Assembly: GCF_001295975.1 (NCBI RefSeq)
Contig: NZ_LJHU01000074.1
Span: 1 to 59,026 of the forward strand
DNA length: 59,026 nucleotides
Direction of reading: 5' to 3'
From: Brevundimonas sp. AAP58
GTDB lineage: Bacteria; Pseudomonadota; Alphaproteobacteria; Caulobacterales; Caulobacteraceae
This document shows positions 18,013 through 25,771 of this stretch, in pieces. The stretch's first letter is position 1, and every line of letters begins with the position of its first letter. The translations under genes were made by a program, and so were the position numbers. Under the pieces are notes generated by a model. It had not been told where the DNA came from. It saw only the letters and a program-made list of their open reading frames with translations, and searched no databases.

Positions 18013-18936
18013 ATGGCCGAAGACCGGCCGCCGTCTGATGATGCTCGCTACGCCGCCCCGCGCGCGGCCGTGCCCCGTCGCGCCCTGCTGGCGGGGGGTC
18101 TGGCGATGCTGGCGGGATGTGGAGAGCCGATCCGGCCCGTGCCGCCCGCTGCGGATGGCCCGCCGCGCCGGATCGTGTCGCTGAACCCCTGTCTGGACGT
18201 CATCCTGGTCGAGGTGGTCGAGCACGAGCGGATCACCGCGCTCAGCCACTATTCGCGGGAAGCCGAGAGTTCGACCATCGCCGAGGTGGCCCGCGACCTG
18301 CCCTTCAACTGGGGCACGGCCGAGGAGGTCGCGGCGCTGTCGCCCGATCTGGTGCTGAACGGCCAGTTCGTGTCCCAGCCGTTGCGTCGCGCCCTGGACC
18401 GGCTGGAGATTCCGCAGGCGGTCTTTCCCGTGCCGGAAACCGTCGCCGACAGCCTGGCGCAGGTGCGCGAGGTCGCGCGACGGGTGGGCCGGCCCGAGCG
18501 GGGAGAGGCCCTGGTCGCGCGCATCCAGGCTGCCCTCGCCGCAGCCGAACCGCCCGCCGGCTCGCCCCGGCCGTCGGCGCTGATCTTCATGCCGGGCGGC
18601 TTCGCCTCGGGTCCGGGGACCCTGATGGACGAGATGATGCGACGCGCCGGGTTCGACAACGCCGCCGTCCGATATGGCCTGACGCAGTCCATGTCGGTGC
18701 CGCTGGAGCAGATCGTGGCCGATCCGCCGGACGTGCTGCTGAGCGGCGTGACCCGGCCGGGCGCGCCCAGCCGGGCCGAGAGCCTGCTGCGGCACCCGGC
18801 GCTGACGCATCTGGCAGACCGGATGCGGCGGGAGACCTTTGCCCAGAAGCTGCTGTTCTGCGGCGGGCCCGTGCTGATCCAGACGGCGCAGGCCCTGGCG
18901 CAGGCGCGGCACGCGGTGCTGGAGGGGGGCGCGTGA
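18013..18936 (+). CDS. btuF: Cobalamin ABC transporter substrate-binding lipoprotein (BtuF-like)
   Basis: A 307-residue periplasmic binding protein of the BtuF/FhuD/FecB helical-backbone type. The signal contains Arg-Arg followed by a lipobox (MLAGC near residue 36). The two lobes carry IVSLNPCLDVI and LSPDLVLNG (N-lobe), and ADPPDVLLSG (C-lobe). The B12 riboswitch upstream points to cobalamin rather than a siderophore. AAGGAAGGG precedes the ATG by about 6 nt. Its stop overlaps the permease GTG (GTGA). No TonB receptor BtuB or cobalamin-remodelling gene is adjacent. Confidence 0.85.
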   Translation: MAEDRPPSDDARYAAPRAAVPRRALLAGGLAMLAGCGEPIRPVPPAADGPPRRIVSLNPCLDVILVEVVEHERITALSHYSREAESSTIAEVARDLPFNWGTAEEVAALSPDLVLNGQFVSQPLRRALDRLEIPQAVFPVPETVADSLAQVREVARRVGRPERGEALVARIQAALAAAEPPAGSPRPSALIFMPGGFASGPGTLMDEMMRRAGFDNAAVRYGLTQSMSVPLEQIVADPPDVLLSGVTRPGAPSRAESLLRHPALTHLADRMRRETFAQKLLFCGGPVLIQTAQALAQARHAVLEGGA

Positions 18937-19919
18937 AGGCGATGAACCGCCCCCTGCTGTATGGCGCTCTGGCGGCTGCGCTGGTGGTCCTGTCGATGCT
19001 GAGCCTGAGCATCGGCCGGGTCTGGGTGCCGTTCGAGGTCTGGTTCGATCCGGGCTCGGACCCGCGCTGGCCGATCCTGCTGGAACTGAGGGCTCCGCGC
19101 ACGGTGCTGGCCCTGCTGATCGGCGGGGCGCTCGGGCTCAGCGGGGCGGCGCTGCAAGGCTACACCCGCAACCCGCTGGCCGATCCCGGCGTGCTGGGGG
19201 TCTCGGCCATGGCGGCGCTGGGGGCCGTGCTGACCCTCTACTATGGCGTGGCGGCGCTGGTGCCCTGGGCCCTGCCGGTCGCGGCGGTGGCGGGGGCGTT
19301 ACTGGGGGTTCTGGTCCTGATGCTGTTGTCGGGGACGGCATCCAGCATGGTGTCGTTCCTGCTGGCCGGGGCGATCCTGAGCGTGGTGGCCAGCGCGGGC
19401 GTGTCGCTGGCCCTGTCGCTGGCGCCCAATCCCTGGGCCGTGGCCGAGATCGTCGACTGGCTGATGGGATCGATCGAGGACCGGGGATGGCCGGAGGTGC
19501 GCATGGCCGCGCCCCTGATCGCGCTGGGGTGCGGCCTGCTGCTGACCACGGGCCGGGCGCTGGATGCCCTGACGCTGGGCGAGACCGGGGCGCGGTCGCT
19601 GGGTGTGTCGCTGGAGCGGACGCGGTGGATTCTGGCGGCGGGCGTGGCGCTGGCTGCAGGGGCCTGTGTCGCCGTGACCGGGGTGATCGGCTTCGTCGGA
19701 CTGGTGACGCCGCATCTGCTGAGGCCTCTGGTGGGAGCGCGGCCGGGGGCGTTGCTGGGGCCCAGCATCCTGGGCGGGGCGGTGATCGTCCTGGCGGCCG
19801 ACATTCTGGTGCGGCTGGCCCCGTCGGCGGCGGAGGTGAAGCTGGGCGTGGCCATGGCGGCGTTCGGCGCGCCCTTCTTCCTGATGTTGCTGCTGCGCCT
19901 TCGAAAGGGGACGGCATGA
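18933..19919 (+). CDS. btuC: Cobalamin ABC transporter permease (FecCD/BtuC family)
   Basis: A 328-residue inner-membrane permease with about nine or ten hydrophobic helices. Family landmarks are LRAPRTVLALLIGGALGLSGAALQ, NPLADPGVLGVS and GFVGLVTPHLLRPLVG. I chose GTG at 18933 because GGAGG lies about 7 nt before it and it gives a 4-nt overlap with the btuF stop; ATG at 18942 is the alternative. It should form the B12 channel with btuF and btuD. Its last codon overlaps the btuD start (ATGA). Confidence 0.9.
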   Translation: MKAMNRPLLYGALAAALVVLSMLSLSIGRVWVPFEVWFDPGSDPRWPILLELRAPRTVLALLIGGALGLSGAALQGYTRNPLADPGVLGVSAMAALGAVLTLYYGVAALVPWALPVAAVAGALLGVLVLMLLSGTASSMVSFLLAGAILSVVASAGVSLALSLAPNPWAVAEIVDWLMGSIEDRGWPEVRMAAPLIALGCGLLLTTGRALDALTLGETGARSLGVSLERTRWILAAGVALAAGACVAVTGVIGFVGLVTPHLLRPLVGARPGALLGPSILGGAVIVLAADILVRLAPSAAEVKLGVAMAAFGAPFFLMLLLRLRKGTA

Positions 19920-20698
19920 CCCGGCCGATTTCGACCCTGACGTGCCTGGCGCTCGGCGTGTCACTGGGCGGCCGTCCCGTGCTGCATGGCATCGACCTCA
20001 GCGTCCAGAGCGGGACCGTGACGGCGGTTCTGGGGCCGAACGGGGCAGGAAAGTCGACGCTGCTGAACTGTCTCGCGGGGCTGATGCGGCCCTCGAGCGG
20101 GGCCGTGCGCCTGGACGACTCTCCCCTGTCGGTCATGCCGGCGCGGGCGAGGGCAAGGCGCATCGCGGTCATGCCCCAGACGCCCGAGATCGCCTGGCCG
20201 GTCGAGGCGCGGGCCCTGGTCGGACTGGGGCGCACCCCCTTCATCGGCGCGCGCGGCCTGTCGGCCGAAGACGAGGCGGCGGTGGACCGGGCGCTGGCCG
20301 CCGCCGGAGCCGCAGACCTGACGCACCGGAGCGTCGACACCCTGTCGGGCGGAGAGCGGGCGCGCGTCCTGATCGCCCGCGCCCTGGCCGGAGAGCCCGA
20401 CTGGCTGCTGGCCGACGAGCCCATGACCGGACTGGACCCCGCTCATCAGCTGGACGCGGTCGGCCTGTTCCGGGCGATGGCGGAAGGCGGGGTCGGGGTG
20501 ATCGTGACCCTGCACGACCTGTCGCTGGCGCTGCGCATCGCGGACCGGATCGTGGTGCTGGCCGACGGCGCGGTGATCGGCGATGGCCCGGCGGCGACCG
20601 TCCTGACGCCGGAGCTGATCGCCTCGGCCTATGGCATCCGCGCCGAGGTGCGGTCGGGTCTTGGCGGGCCGGTCATCGAGGTGCTGGGTCGTCTGTGA
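19916..20698 (+). CDS. btuD: Cobalamin ABC transporter ATP-binding protein
   Basis: A 260-residue ABC ATPase of the FecE/BtuD type that powers import through the preceding permease. Walker A is GPNGAGKST near residue 40, the signature LSGGERARV near 143, Walker B is WLLADEPMTGLD, and the switch His lies in TLHDLS. GGGG precedes the ATG and the start overlaps the permease stop. Last gene of the riboswitch-controlled operon. Confidence 0.92.
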   Translation: MTRPISTLTCLALGVSLGGRPVLHGIDLSVQSGTVTAVLGPNGAGKSTLLNCLAGLMRPSSGAVRLDDSPLSVMPARARARRIAVMPQTPEIAWPVEARALVGLGRTPFIGARGLSAEDEAAVDRALAAAGAADLTHRSVDTLSGGERARVLIARALAGEPDWLLADEPMTGLDPAHQLDAVGLFRAMAEGGVGVIVTLHDLSLALRIADRIVVLADGAVIGDGPAATVLTPELIASAYGIRAEVRSGLGGPVIEVLGRL

Positions 20699-20770
20699 TC
20701 GGCCGCGTCCGGATCAAACCGTCACACAACGCAGGCTAAGCTTCGCCGGACAACCGGAGCGTTTCGTCCC

Positions 20771-22399
20771 ATGGAATCCATCGCCTTCGATCTGCGTCAG
20801 ACCAAGCGGACGCCGCTGAGCCCCGCCCATGTCGCGGCCATCCAGGCGGTCGGGCAGACCCGGACCTACAAGGCCGGCGAGTTCCTGGCGCGGCCCGGTG
20901 ATCCGATGGACCATTTCGTCTGGGTCGAGGCGGGCGAGGTCGAGGTGGTGGACCTGACGACCGGCGAGCGGCGGGTGCCGTCCACCCTGGGTCCGGGCCA
21001 GTTCATGGGCGAGATCGGCTTTCTGGCGGGCGGGCGCTGGACCCTGCCGATGCGGGCGGCGCAGGACACCACGACGACCGAGGTCGATCGCCCCACCATG
21101 CTGCGGCTGATGGCCGAGATCCCGGAGATGTCGGACATCATCATCGGCGTCTTCGCCGCGCGTCGGCGGCGTCAGCTGGAGGACGGCGACGGGGCCATCC
21201 GCCTGATCGGCGTGGACGAGAGCCCGGCCGTTCGCCGCGTCGCGTCGTTCGCGGCGCGGAACCGCATCGCCTGCGTCACCTATCCGCTGGACAGCCCGGA
21301 GGCCCGGGCGGCGCTGCATGTCTGCGGCGTGACCGAGTCCCAGCCCGCCGTTATCTTTGGCGTGGACGAGATCATCACCGACCCAACCCCGGCCAAGCTG
21401 GCCAACCGGCTGGGGCTCGACATCCAGCTGGACCCCGAGGACGCCTTCGAGGTGCTGATCGTCGGCGGCGGCCCGGCGGGCGTCGCGGCGGGAGTCTATG
21501 CGGGCGCGGAAGGCTTGCGCGCCCTGGTCAGCGAGGACCTGGCCATCGGCGGGCAGGCGGGCACGTCCAGCCGCATCGAGAACTACATGGGCTTTCCGAC
21601 CGGAATCTCGGGGGCGGACCTGGTCTGGCGCGGCGAGGTCCAGGCGATGAAGTTCGGCACGCGCTTCGCCATTCCGCTGCGGGCCACGGGCATCGAGCGC
21701 GGCGAGGACGGGACCTTCTGCGTGCGCTTCGACGACGGTCAGTCGGTCTGCGCCCGGGCCGTCGTGGTGGCGACCGGGGTCGAGTATCGCCGCCTGCCCC
21801 TGCCCCGTCTGGAAGAGTTCGAGGGGGCCGGCGTCTACTATGCGGCGACCGAGCTGGAGGCGCGCTGGTGCCGGGGCACGCAAGCCGTGATCGTGGGCGG
21901 CGGCAACAGCGCGGGCCAGGCGGCCATGTATCTGAGCCGCAACGCCGACCATGTGCACGTCGTGGTGCGCGGACCCAGCCTGGCGGCGTCGATGTCGCGT
22001 TACCTGACACAACGGCTGGAGGCCGATCCGAGGATCACCGTCCACTATCGCAGCGAGGTCGAGGACTTGCAGGGGGCGGACCGGCTGGAGCGGCTGACGA
22101 TCGTCAATCGGGCCGACGGTTCTCGGCAGCGGATCGACAGCCGCGCCCTGTTCATCATGGTGGGGGCCGCGCCCAACACCGCCTGGCTGGACGGCCTGGT
22201 CGAGCTGGACGCCAAGGGCTTCATCAAGACGGGCCAGGACTGCGGCCTGTCGGACTCGCCCTATGCCACCTCATGCCCCGGCGTGTTCGCGGTCGGCGAC
22301 GTGCGGGCCGGATCGGTCAAGCGGGTGGCCTCGGCGGTCGGCGAAGGCTCGGTCGTCATCAGCCATGTCTATCGCCACGTCCGGCCCGGCGAGGCCTAG
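20771..22399 (+). CDS. cNMP-binding domain fused to thioredoxin-reductase-like flavoprotein
   Basis: A 542-residue fusion. Residues about 1-140 are a Crp-type cyclic-nucleotide-binding beta-barrel (GEFLARPGDPMDHFVWVEAGEVEVV, LGPGQFMGEIGFLAGG). Residues 228-530 are a class-II thioredoxin-reductase fold with FAD motif (VLIVGGGPAGVAAG, from residue 228), NAD(P) motif (AVIVGGGNSAGQAA, about 372) and a final GVFAVGDVRAGSVKRV. The redox CxxC expected in the NAD domain is absent; the stretch reads YYAATELEA. It therefore cannot reduce thioredoxin by the usual route. Residues 150-210 resemble a redox-inactive thioredoxin-like linker. Such fusions occur in soil bacteria without known function; ligand-gated NAD(P)H oxidation is a guess. 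It is 72 bp after btuD. A decayed copy of its 3' end lies at 24136-24234. Confidence 0.85.
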   Translation: MESIAFDLRQTKRTPLSPAHVAAIQAVGQTRTYKAGEFLARPGDPMDHFVWVEAGEVEVVDLTTGERRVPSTLGPGQFMGEIGFLAGGRWTLPMRAAQDTTTTEVDRPTMLRLMAEIPEMSDIIIGVFAARRRRQLEDGDGAIRLIGVDESPAVRRVASFAARNRIACVTYPLDSPEARAALHVCGVTESQPAVIFGVDEIITDPTPAKLANRLGLDIQLDPEDAFEVLIVGGGPAGVAAGVYAGAEGLRALVSEDLAIGGQAGTSSRIENYMGFPTGISGADLVWRGEVQAMKFGTRFAIPLRATGIERGEDGTFCVRFDDGQSVCARAVVVATGVEYRRLPLPRLEEFEGAGVYYAATELEARWCRGTQAVIVGGGNSAGQAAMYLSRNADHVHVVVRGPSLAASMSRYLTQRLEADPRITVHYRSEVEDLQGADRLERLTIVNRADGSRQRIDSRALFIMVGAAPNTAWLDGLVELDAKGFIKTGQDCGLSDSPYATSCPGVFAVGDVRAGSVKRVASAVGEGSVVISHVYRHVRPGEA

Positions 22400-22408
22400 G
22401 GCCCGGTC

Positions 22409-23197
22409 TCAGTCGACCTCTGTGATCGACACGGTCGCGGGGAAGCGCTCGCCCTCGGAGAAGGTCCCGACGTGGATCTGATACAGGCCCGCCAGGGGGA
22501 AATCGAAGCGGACCTCCGGGTCGAAGCCGGACGGGCCGTCGTCATTGCAGTGCAGTCCGCCGTCCGGGGCCACGATCGTCAGGGTGGCATCCTGGTCGGC
22601 GTTGGCGCGGACGATGAGCGGATAGTCGCCCGGCTCGTAACGCAGGACGACCTGCGCCTGAAGCGGGATGTGGCCGCCATAGCAGTCGGTGTCCAGGCCG
22701 TTGAACGCGATCAGGCCGCCCGCCGTGACCGGGATCGTGACCGGATCGGGCTGGAACCCGGCGGACAGGGTCAGGACATCGGCCGCGGTGATGGCGGGCG
22801 GTTGAGCGCCGACGCGGACCTCGACACGCTCGTTCAGGGGCTCGGTCACGCCATCGGCGGTCGGGCGCGCCGGGCGGGTCTCGCCATAGGCCGCCGTCGT
22901 GATGCGCGCCGCCGGGACGCCGCGCCCCACCAGATAATCCCGCACCGCATTGGCCCGGCGCTGCGACAGGCCGACGTTGTCGCTTTCCTCGCCGAAGCGG
23001 GAGGTGTGGCCGGACAGCAGGATGGGCTCATCGCTCTTGCCCATCTGGGCCACGAGGGCGTCCAGGGTCTGCCGCGCGGACGAGAGAAGCTGGTCCCTGC
23101 CGCGCTCGAAATAGATGTTGGCCGTCATCTCGGACTGGGCGATGGCGGGCGATGCGGCGATGACGCAGACGGCCGCGGCGATGAGGGATCTCAGCAT
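22409..23197 (-). CDS. OmpA-like peptidoglycan-binding protein with C-terminal beta domain
   Basis: A 262-residue exported protein (signal peptide about 1-20, AIAQ). Residues about 25-130 match the OmpA-type peptidoglycan-binding domain (IYFERGRDQLLSSARQTLD, LSGHTSRFGE, QRRANAVRDYL, NERVEVRV). Residues about 145-262 form a beta-rich domain (RYEPGDYPLIVRANADQDATL, GLYQIHVGTFSEGE) resembling prepeptidase C-terminal (PPC) modules. OmpA domains normally sit at the C-terminus of their protein, so this order is unusual. It probably sits in the periplasm bound to peptidoglycan. It converges with the reductase gene. Confidence 0.8.
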   Translation of the reverse strand: MLRSLIAAAVCVIAASPAIAQSEMTANIYFERGRDQLLSSARQTLDALVAQMGKSDEPILLSGHTSRFGEESDNVGLSQRRANAVRDYLVGRGVPAARITTAAYGETRPARPTADGVTEPLNERVEVRVGAQPPAITAADVLTLSAGFQPDPVTIPVTAGGLIAFNGLDTDCYGGHIPLQAQVVLRYEPGDYPLIVRANADQDATLTIVAPDGGLHCNDDGPSGFDPEVRFDFPLAGLYQIHVGTFSEGERFPATVSITEVD

Positions 23198-23243
23198 GGC
23201 GTGGCTCCGGGGGGTCAGGAAGGATCGGGCGGGCGCGGGCGAC

Positions 23244-23699
23244 CTAGAGCCGGGGTTCGCCGGAGCGACGGCGCGACGGGTCGGTCGTCGGTCCGCAGAC
23301 CCCCGCGTTGCGGAACGCGAAGACGCTGTCGCGATTCTGGGCGGTGATCGTCAGGTCACCCGTCGTCCGGTCGATGGAGGTGCTGCCGTTGCTGACGGGT
23401 GATTCGTATTCGGTGTGATACCGGTCGGCGGTGACCGAGCAGCGGACGGTCACAGGGCCGAGCTCGCTGTAGGTCGGCTCCACGCATCCATTGCCGTGGG
23501 TCGCCGGGAGGTATTGCCGTTCGACCTCGCTCCAGCGGTCCCAGCGGATCAGATCACCCCGTCGAACCTCGATGCGGAAGGTTTCGAACAGGGTCGGCCC
23601 CTGCCGCTCCTGGGGCGTCGAGCTGCATCCGATGAAGCGAACGCCGTCGCGCTCCATCGGGCCTGCCAGCGTGGCGAGAAAAAGGGCTTCGACGATCAT
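23244..23699 (-). CDS. Hypothetical protein, possibly exported
   Basis: A 151-residue protein whose first 14 residues are hydrophobic (a short, weak signal sequence), with four Cys residues that could form disulfides. The remainder is mostly beta-prone (TVRCSVTADRYHTEY). AGAGGA lies 6-8 nt before the ATG. Not recognised. It follows the small gene at 23724-24005 on the same strand by 24 nt, so the two may be co-transcribed. Confidence 0.5.
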   Translation of the reverse strand: MIVEALFLATLAGPMERDGVRFIGCSSTPQERQGPTLFETFRIEVRRGDLIRWDRWSEVERQYLPATHGNGCVEPTYSELGPVTVRCSVTADRYHTEYESPVSNGSTSIDRTTGDLTITAQNRDSVFAFRNAGVCGPTTDPSRRRSGEPRL

Positions 23700-23723
23700 C
23701 CGGTCATCCTCTGGTCTGGTGTT

Positions 23724-24005
23724 CTATCTGCGGCGGAGCGGGCAAGCTCTCGCTCCCTGCTGGGCCTCGGGCCCGATGGCGACGCCGATGAGAGCCGCCT
23801 GGATCGTGCGGTGGGTTTCCGATCCACGGATCATCCGTGGCTGGCGGCCCGGTTCGGTCAGTTCGACGTAGACGGGCGTGAAGTCGGGTGGCGGACGAAC
23901 GCCCAGCCGCGCCCGGTCCAGGCGAGCCAGGGTGGGGCACTGTGAGGGATCGGGTGTGACGGCTGTCGCCTGGATCGCCGATACGGCCAGAAATTCGATC
24001 AGCAT
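23724..24005 (-). CDS. Small hypothetical protein with N-terminal hydrophobic segment
   Basis: A 93-residue frame with a possible signal peptide (MLIEFLAVSAIQATAV) followed by a Pro/Arg-rich body. It lies 24 nt before the hypothetical gene at 23244-23699. The Shine-Dalgarno (GGAG, about 13 nt away) is distant. No family recognised. It may be a real secreted peptide or a chance frame next to the reductase relic; coding status is uncertain. Confidence 0.4.
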   Translation of the reverse strand: MLIEFLAVSAIQATAVTPDPSQCPTLARLDRARLGVRPPPDFTPVYVELTEPGRQPRMIRGSETHRTIQAALIGVAIGPEAQQGARACPLRRR

Positions 24006-24135
24006 GGGCGCGAAACGGAGCTCCGGAAGAGCCCACGGTTTCAGGCGCGCCTGTCGCGGTCAAGGTTGCGACCGATATCGTCAGACTTGGTCAGAGCAGG
24101 GCCCGGCGCACCAGGGCACAGGTGGCGCCGATGGA

Positions 24136-24234
24136 GCGCGCGACGGATCGGTGAGCCGGGCAGCCTGGGCCAGGGGCGAGGGTTGCGTCGTCTTGCACCA
24201 CGTCCGGCGCCACGTCCGGCCCGGCGAGGCGTAG
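24136..24234 (+). pseudogene. Relic of the 3' end of the cNMP/reductase gene
   Basis: Thirty-three codons including the TAG align without gaps to the last 33 codons of the reductase gene (22301-22399). Twenty-two of 32 residues are identical, including the final RHVRPGEA, GEG and GSV. The last 22 bp before the stop region are identical in DNA (CGCCACGTCCGGCCCGGCGAGGC). Upstream of 24136 the alignment breaks down, so only this tail survives. It points to a past duplication of the reductase region or insertion of the intervening genes between two copies, followed by decay. Confidence 0.8.
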
Positions 24235-24242
24235 GCCGCGCC

Positions 24243-24920
24243 CTAGAAGGTCACGAACCCGGCGACCAGCAGATTGTCATTCTGCCGGTCCGGGCCGGTC
24301 GCCGATGCGATGTGCTGGTTCATGTAGCCCCCCTCCAGCCGAAAGCGGGGCGTCGCCTGCCAGCCCAGTCCGACGAAGGCCCGGTTCTGGTCGTAGCCGT
24401 CGGCCTGTCCCCAGTCGGTGTCGTTGAAGGCGACGAAAGTCTCGTTGGAGACGACGACTGACACATCGGACCCGTCGATCGGCCGACTCCAGCGAACGAA
24501 CTGGCGCAGCCGCCAGCCGGTGTCATCGCCGCCTTCGCGGAAACGTTGCTCCAGCCGGGTCCGACCGGTCAGCCGCCCGCCCGCGATCTCGGCGATGGGA
24601 TAGGTGGCCTGCTGCCAGGCGCGGTGCTCCTCGCCGTCCGGTCCGGGGCGGCGCAGGGTGACGTGAGCGTAGCCGGCCCACAAATCGAGGCGAGGCGACA
24701 TGCGCCAGCCGACGCCTGGGCGCACGATGGTGACGTCCAGCTGGTCGCCCTCGTCGCGGAAGCGGGCATGGCCATCGAACCAGACCAGCAGCTTTCCGCC
24801 CGGTTGGACCGGCCCGCTGGCGAAGGCGGCCGACCAGACCTGGCGATCATCCTGGGCGGTAGCGGGCAGGGCGACGACCAGGGCGACGGTCGTGGTGAGA
24901 AAGGCGGTGACGAGCTTCAT
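24243..24920 (-). CDS. DUF2490 outer-membrane-like protein
   Basis: A 225-residue exported protein (signal peptide about 1-22, ATAQ) built of alternating amphipathic beta-strands with aromatic girdles (LDLWAGYAHVTL, RTRLEQRF, RFRLEGGYMNQH, ending VAGFVTF). These are marks of DUF2490, predicted small outer-membrane beta-barrels of unknown role. The C-terminal residue is Phe, as in many outer-membrane proteins. Its end lies 9 bp from the reductase relic. Family call moderately sure. Confidence 0.75.
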   Translation of the reverse strand: MKLVTAFLTTTVALVVALPATAQDDRQVWSAAFASGPVQPGGKLLVWFDGHARFRDEGDQLDVTIVRPGVGWRMSPRLDLWAGYAHVTLRRPGPDGEEHRAWQQATYPIAEIAGGRLTGRTRLEQRFREGGDDTGWRLRQFVRWSRPIDGSDVSVVVSNETFVAFNDTDWGQADGYDQNRAFVGLGWQATPRFRLEGGYMNQHIASATGPDRQNDNLLVAGFVTF

Positions 24921-24944
24921 CGGCGATGTCCGGTGATCGAAAAC

Positions 24945-24977
24945 GGAAAAGGCCGCCCCGGGGCGCGGGGCGGCCTT
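24945..24977 (-). terminator. Intrinsic terminator of the 24995-25606 gene
   Basis: Perfect 11-bp stem (AAGGCCGCCCC at 24949-24959 with GGGGCGGCCTT at 24967-24977) and a 7-nt loop. Read on the minus strand, the hairpin is followed by UUUUCCGUUUU, so it terminates the leftward transcript from 25606. Confidence 0.85.
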
Positions 24978-24994
24978 GCCTGCACGGGCGCGGA

Positions 24995-25606
24995 TCAGTC
25001 CGCGCTGTACGGCAGGGAGGAGTGGTGCAGCACGATGCGCAGCGCGCCGTTGGCGTCGCGCACCCAGCCCCAGGTCTTGTCGACGGTGGTGGTCTCGCCG
25101 TCGGCGTTGGTCATCATGACGTTGCCGGTCGAGATGGCGGTGGTGCCGTTGATGACGATGGCGGCGTTGTCGATCTCGTAGGACCGCCAGCCCTTCAGGG
25201 CAAAGCCCGTGTCACCGGCGAAACGGCTGTTGCCGCCGACGAAGTAGGCCAGAGCCCCCTCACGGGTCGTGCGGAAGGTCTGCTCGCCCGACGCCAGCGT
25301 CGGCTTGAAGGCGACCGGGCCCAGGTTGTAGCCGTAGGCGGCATCGATGATCTGTCCGGCGAGGCGCTGGGCCGCGGCCTGACCGTTGCGGTCGTACTCG
25401 GTGGCGATGGCGACCAGGGCGTCGCCCCAGGCGCGCTGGGCGGCCTCGACTTCGGCGACGGTGATCGGGGCGGCGGCGGCCGTGGCCGGGCTCAGGTTGG
25501 CGACGGCGTAGCTGTCGCTGGAAACGGCGACCGACGCGGGCATCTGGGCCAGGGCGGGGGCGGCCATCAGGCTGACGAGGCCGGCGAGGGCGAGGGTCTT
25601 GCGCAT
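24995..25606 (-). CDS. Exported SnoaL/DUF4440-like protein
   Basis: A 203-residue secreted protein (signal peptide about 1-20, APALAQ). After an N-terminal helix (TVAEVEAAQRAWGDALVAIATEYD), it has the alternating beta-sheet pattern of SnoaL/NTF2-like folds (NAAIVINGTTAISTGNVMMTNADG, then VDKTWGWVRDANGALRIVLHHSSLPYS). Close relatives in databases are, as I recall, sometimes labelled phosphoribosyl-AMP cyclohydrolase, which a signal peptide and this fold do not support. Substrate unknown. A strong terminator follows, so it is probably monocistronic. Confidence 0.65.
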   Translation of the reverse strand: MRKTLALAGLVSLMAAPALAQMPASVAVSSDSYAVANLSPATAAAAPITVAEVEAAQRAWGDALVAIATEYDRNGQAAAQRLAGQIIDAAYGYNLGPVAFKPTLASGEQTFRTTREGALAYFVGGNSRFAGDTGFALKGWRSYEIDNAAIVINGTTAISTGNVMMTNADGETTTVDKTWGWVRDANGALRIVLHHSSLPYSAD

Positions 25607-25701
25607 GGGGTGTCCTTTCGACGGGGCCGGTGTGCGGCGACGGCCGGAAGATGCGGAAGATCAGGCGTGGCTGCGTCGGCGGCCTGGCGCGCCGGGCGGC
25701 C

Positions 25702-25717
25702 TATGCCGTTCGGCATA
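25702..25717. promoter_or_regulatory. 7-2-7 palindrome, candidate NarL-type operator
   Basis: TATGCCG-TT-CGGCATA has perfect 7-bp arms and a 2-bp spacer, the geometry of paired heptamer sites bound by NarL/FixJ response regulators. It lies about 55 bp before the start of the kinase-regulator operon, whose second gene encodes a NarL-type regulator, and about 95 bp before the divergent secreted protein gene. Self-regulation is inferred from geometry and position. Confidence 0.5.
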
Positions 25718-25771
25718 TGACGCGTTGCAAAAGCTCAGCTAGGACGGTCTTCCAGATGGAGACCGGCCCGA

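Noticed and set aside
17819..18184. 121-codon plus-strand frame
   Set aside because: It begins within the conserved part of the cobalamin riboswitch and overlaps btuF in another frame.
18937..20700. Siderophore (iron) transporter as the function of the ABC genes
   Set aside because: The families overlap, but the cobalamin riboswitch directly upstream makes B12 the better assignment; not excluded biochemically.
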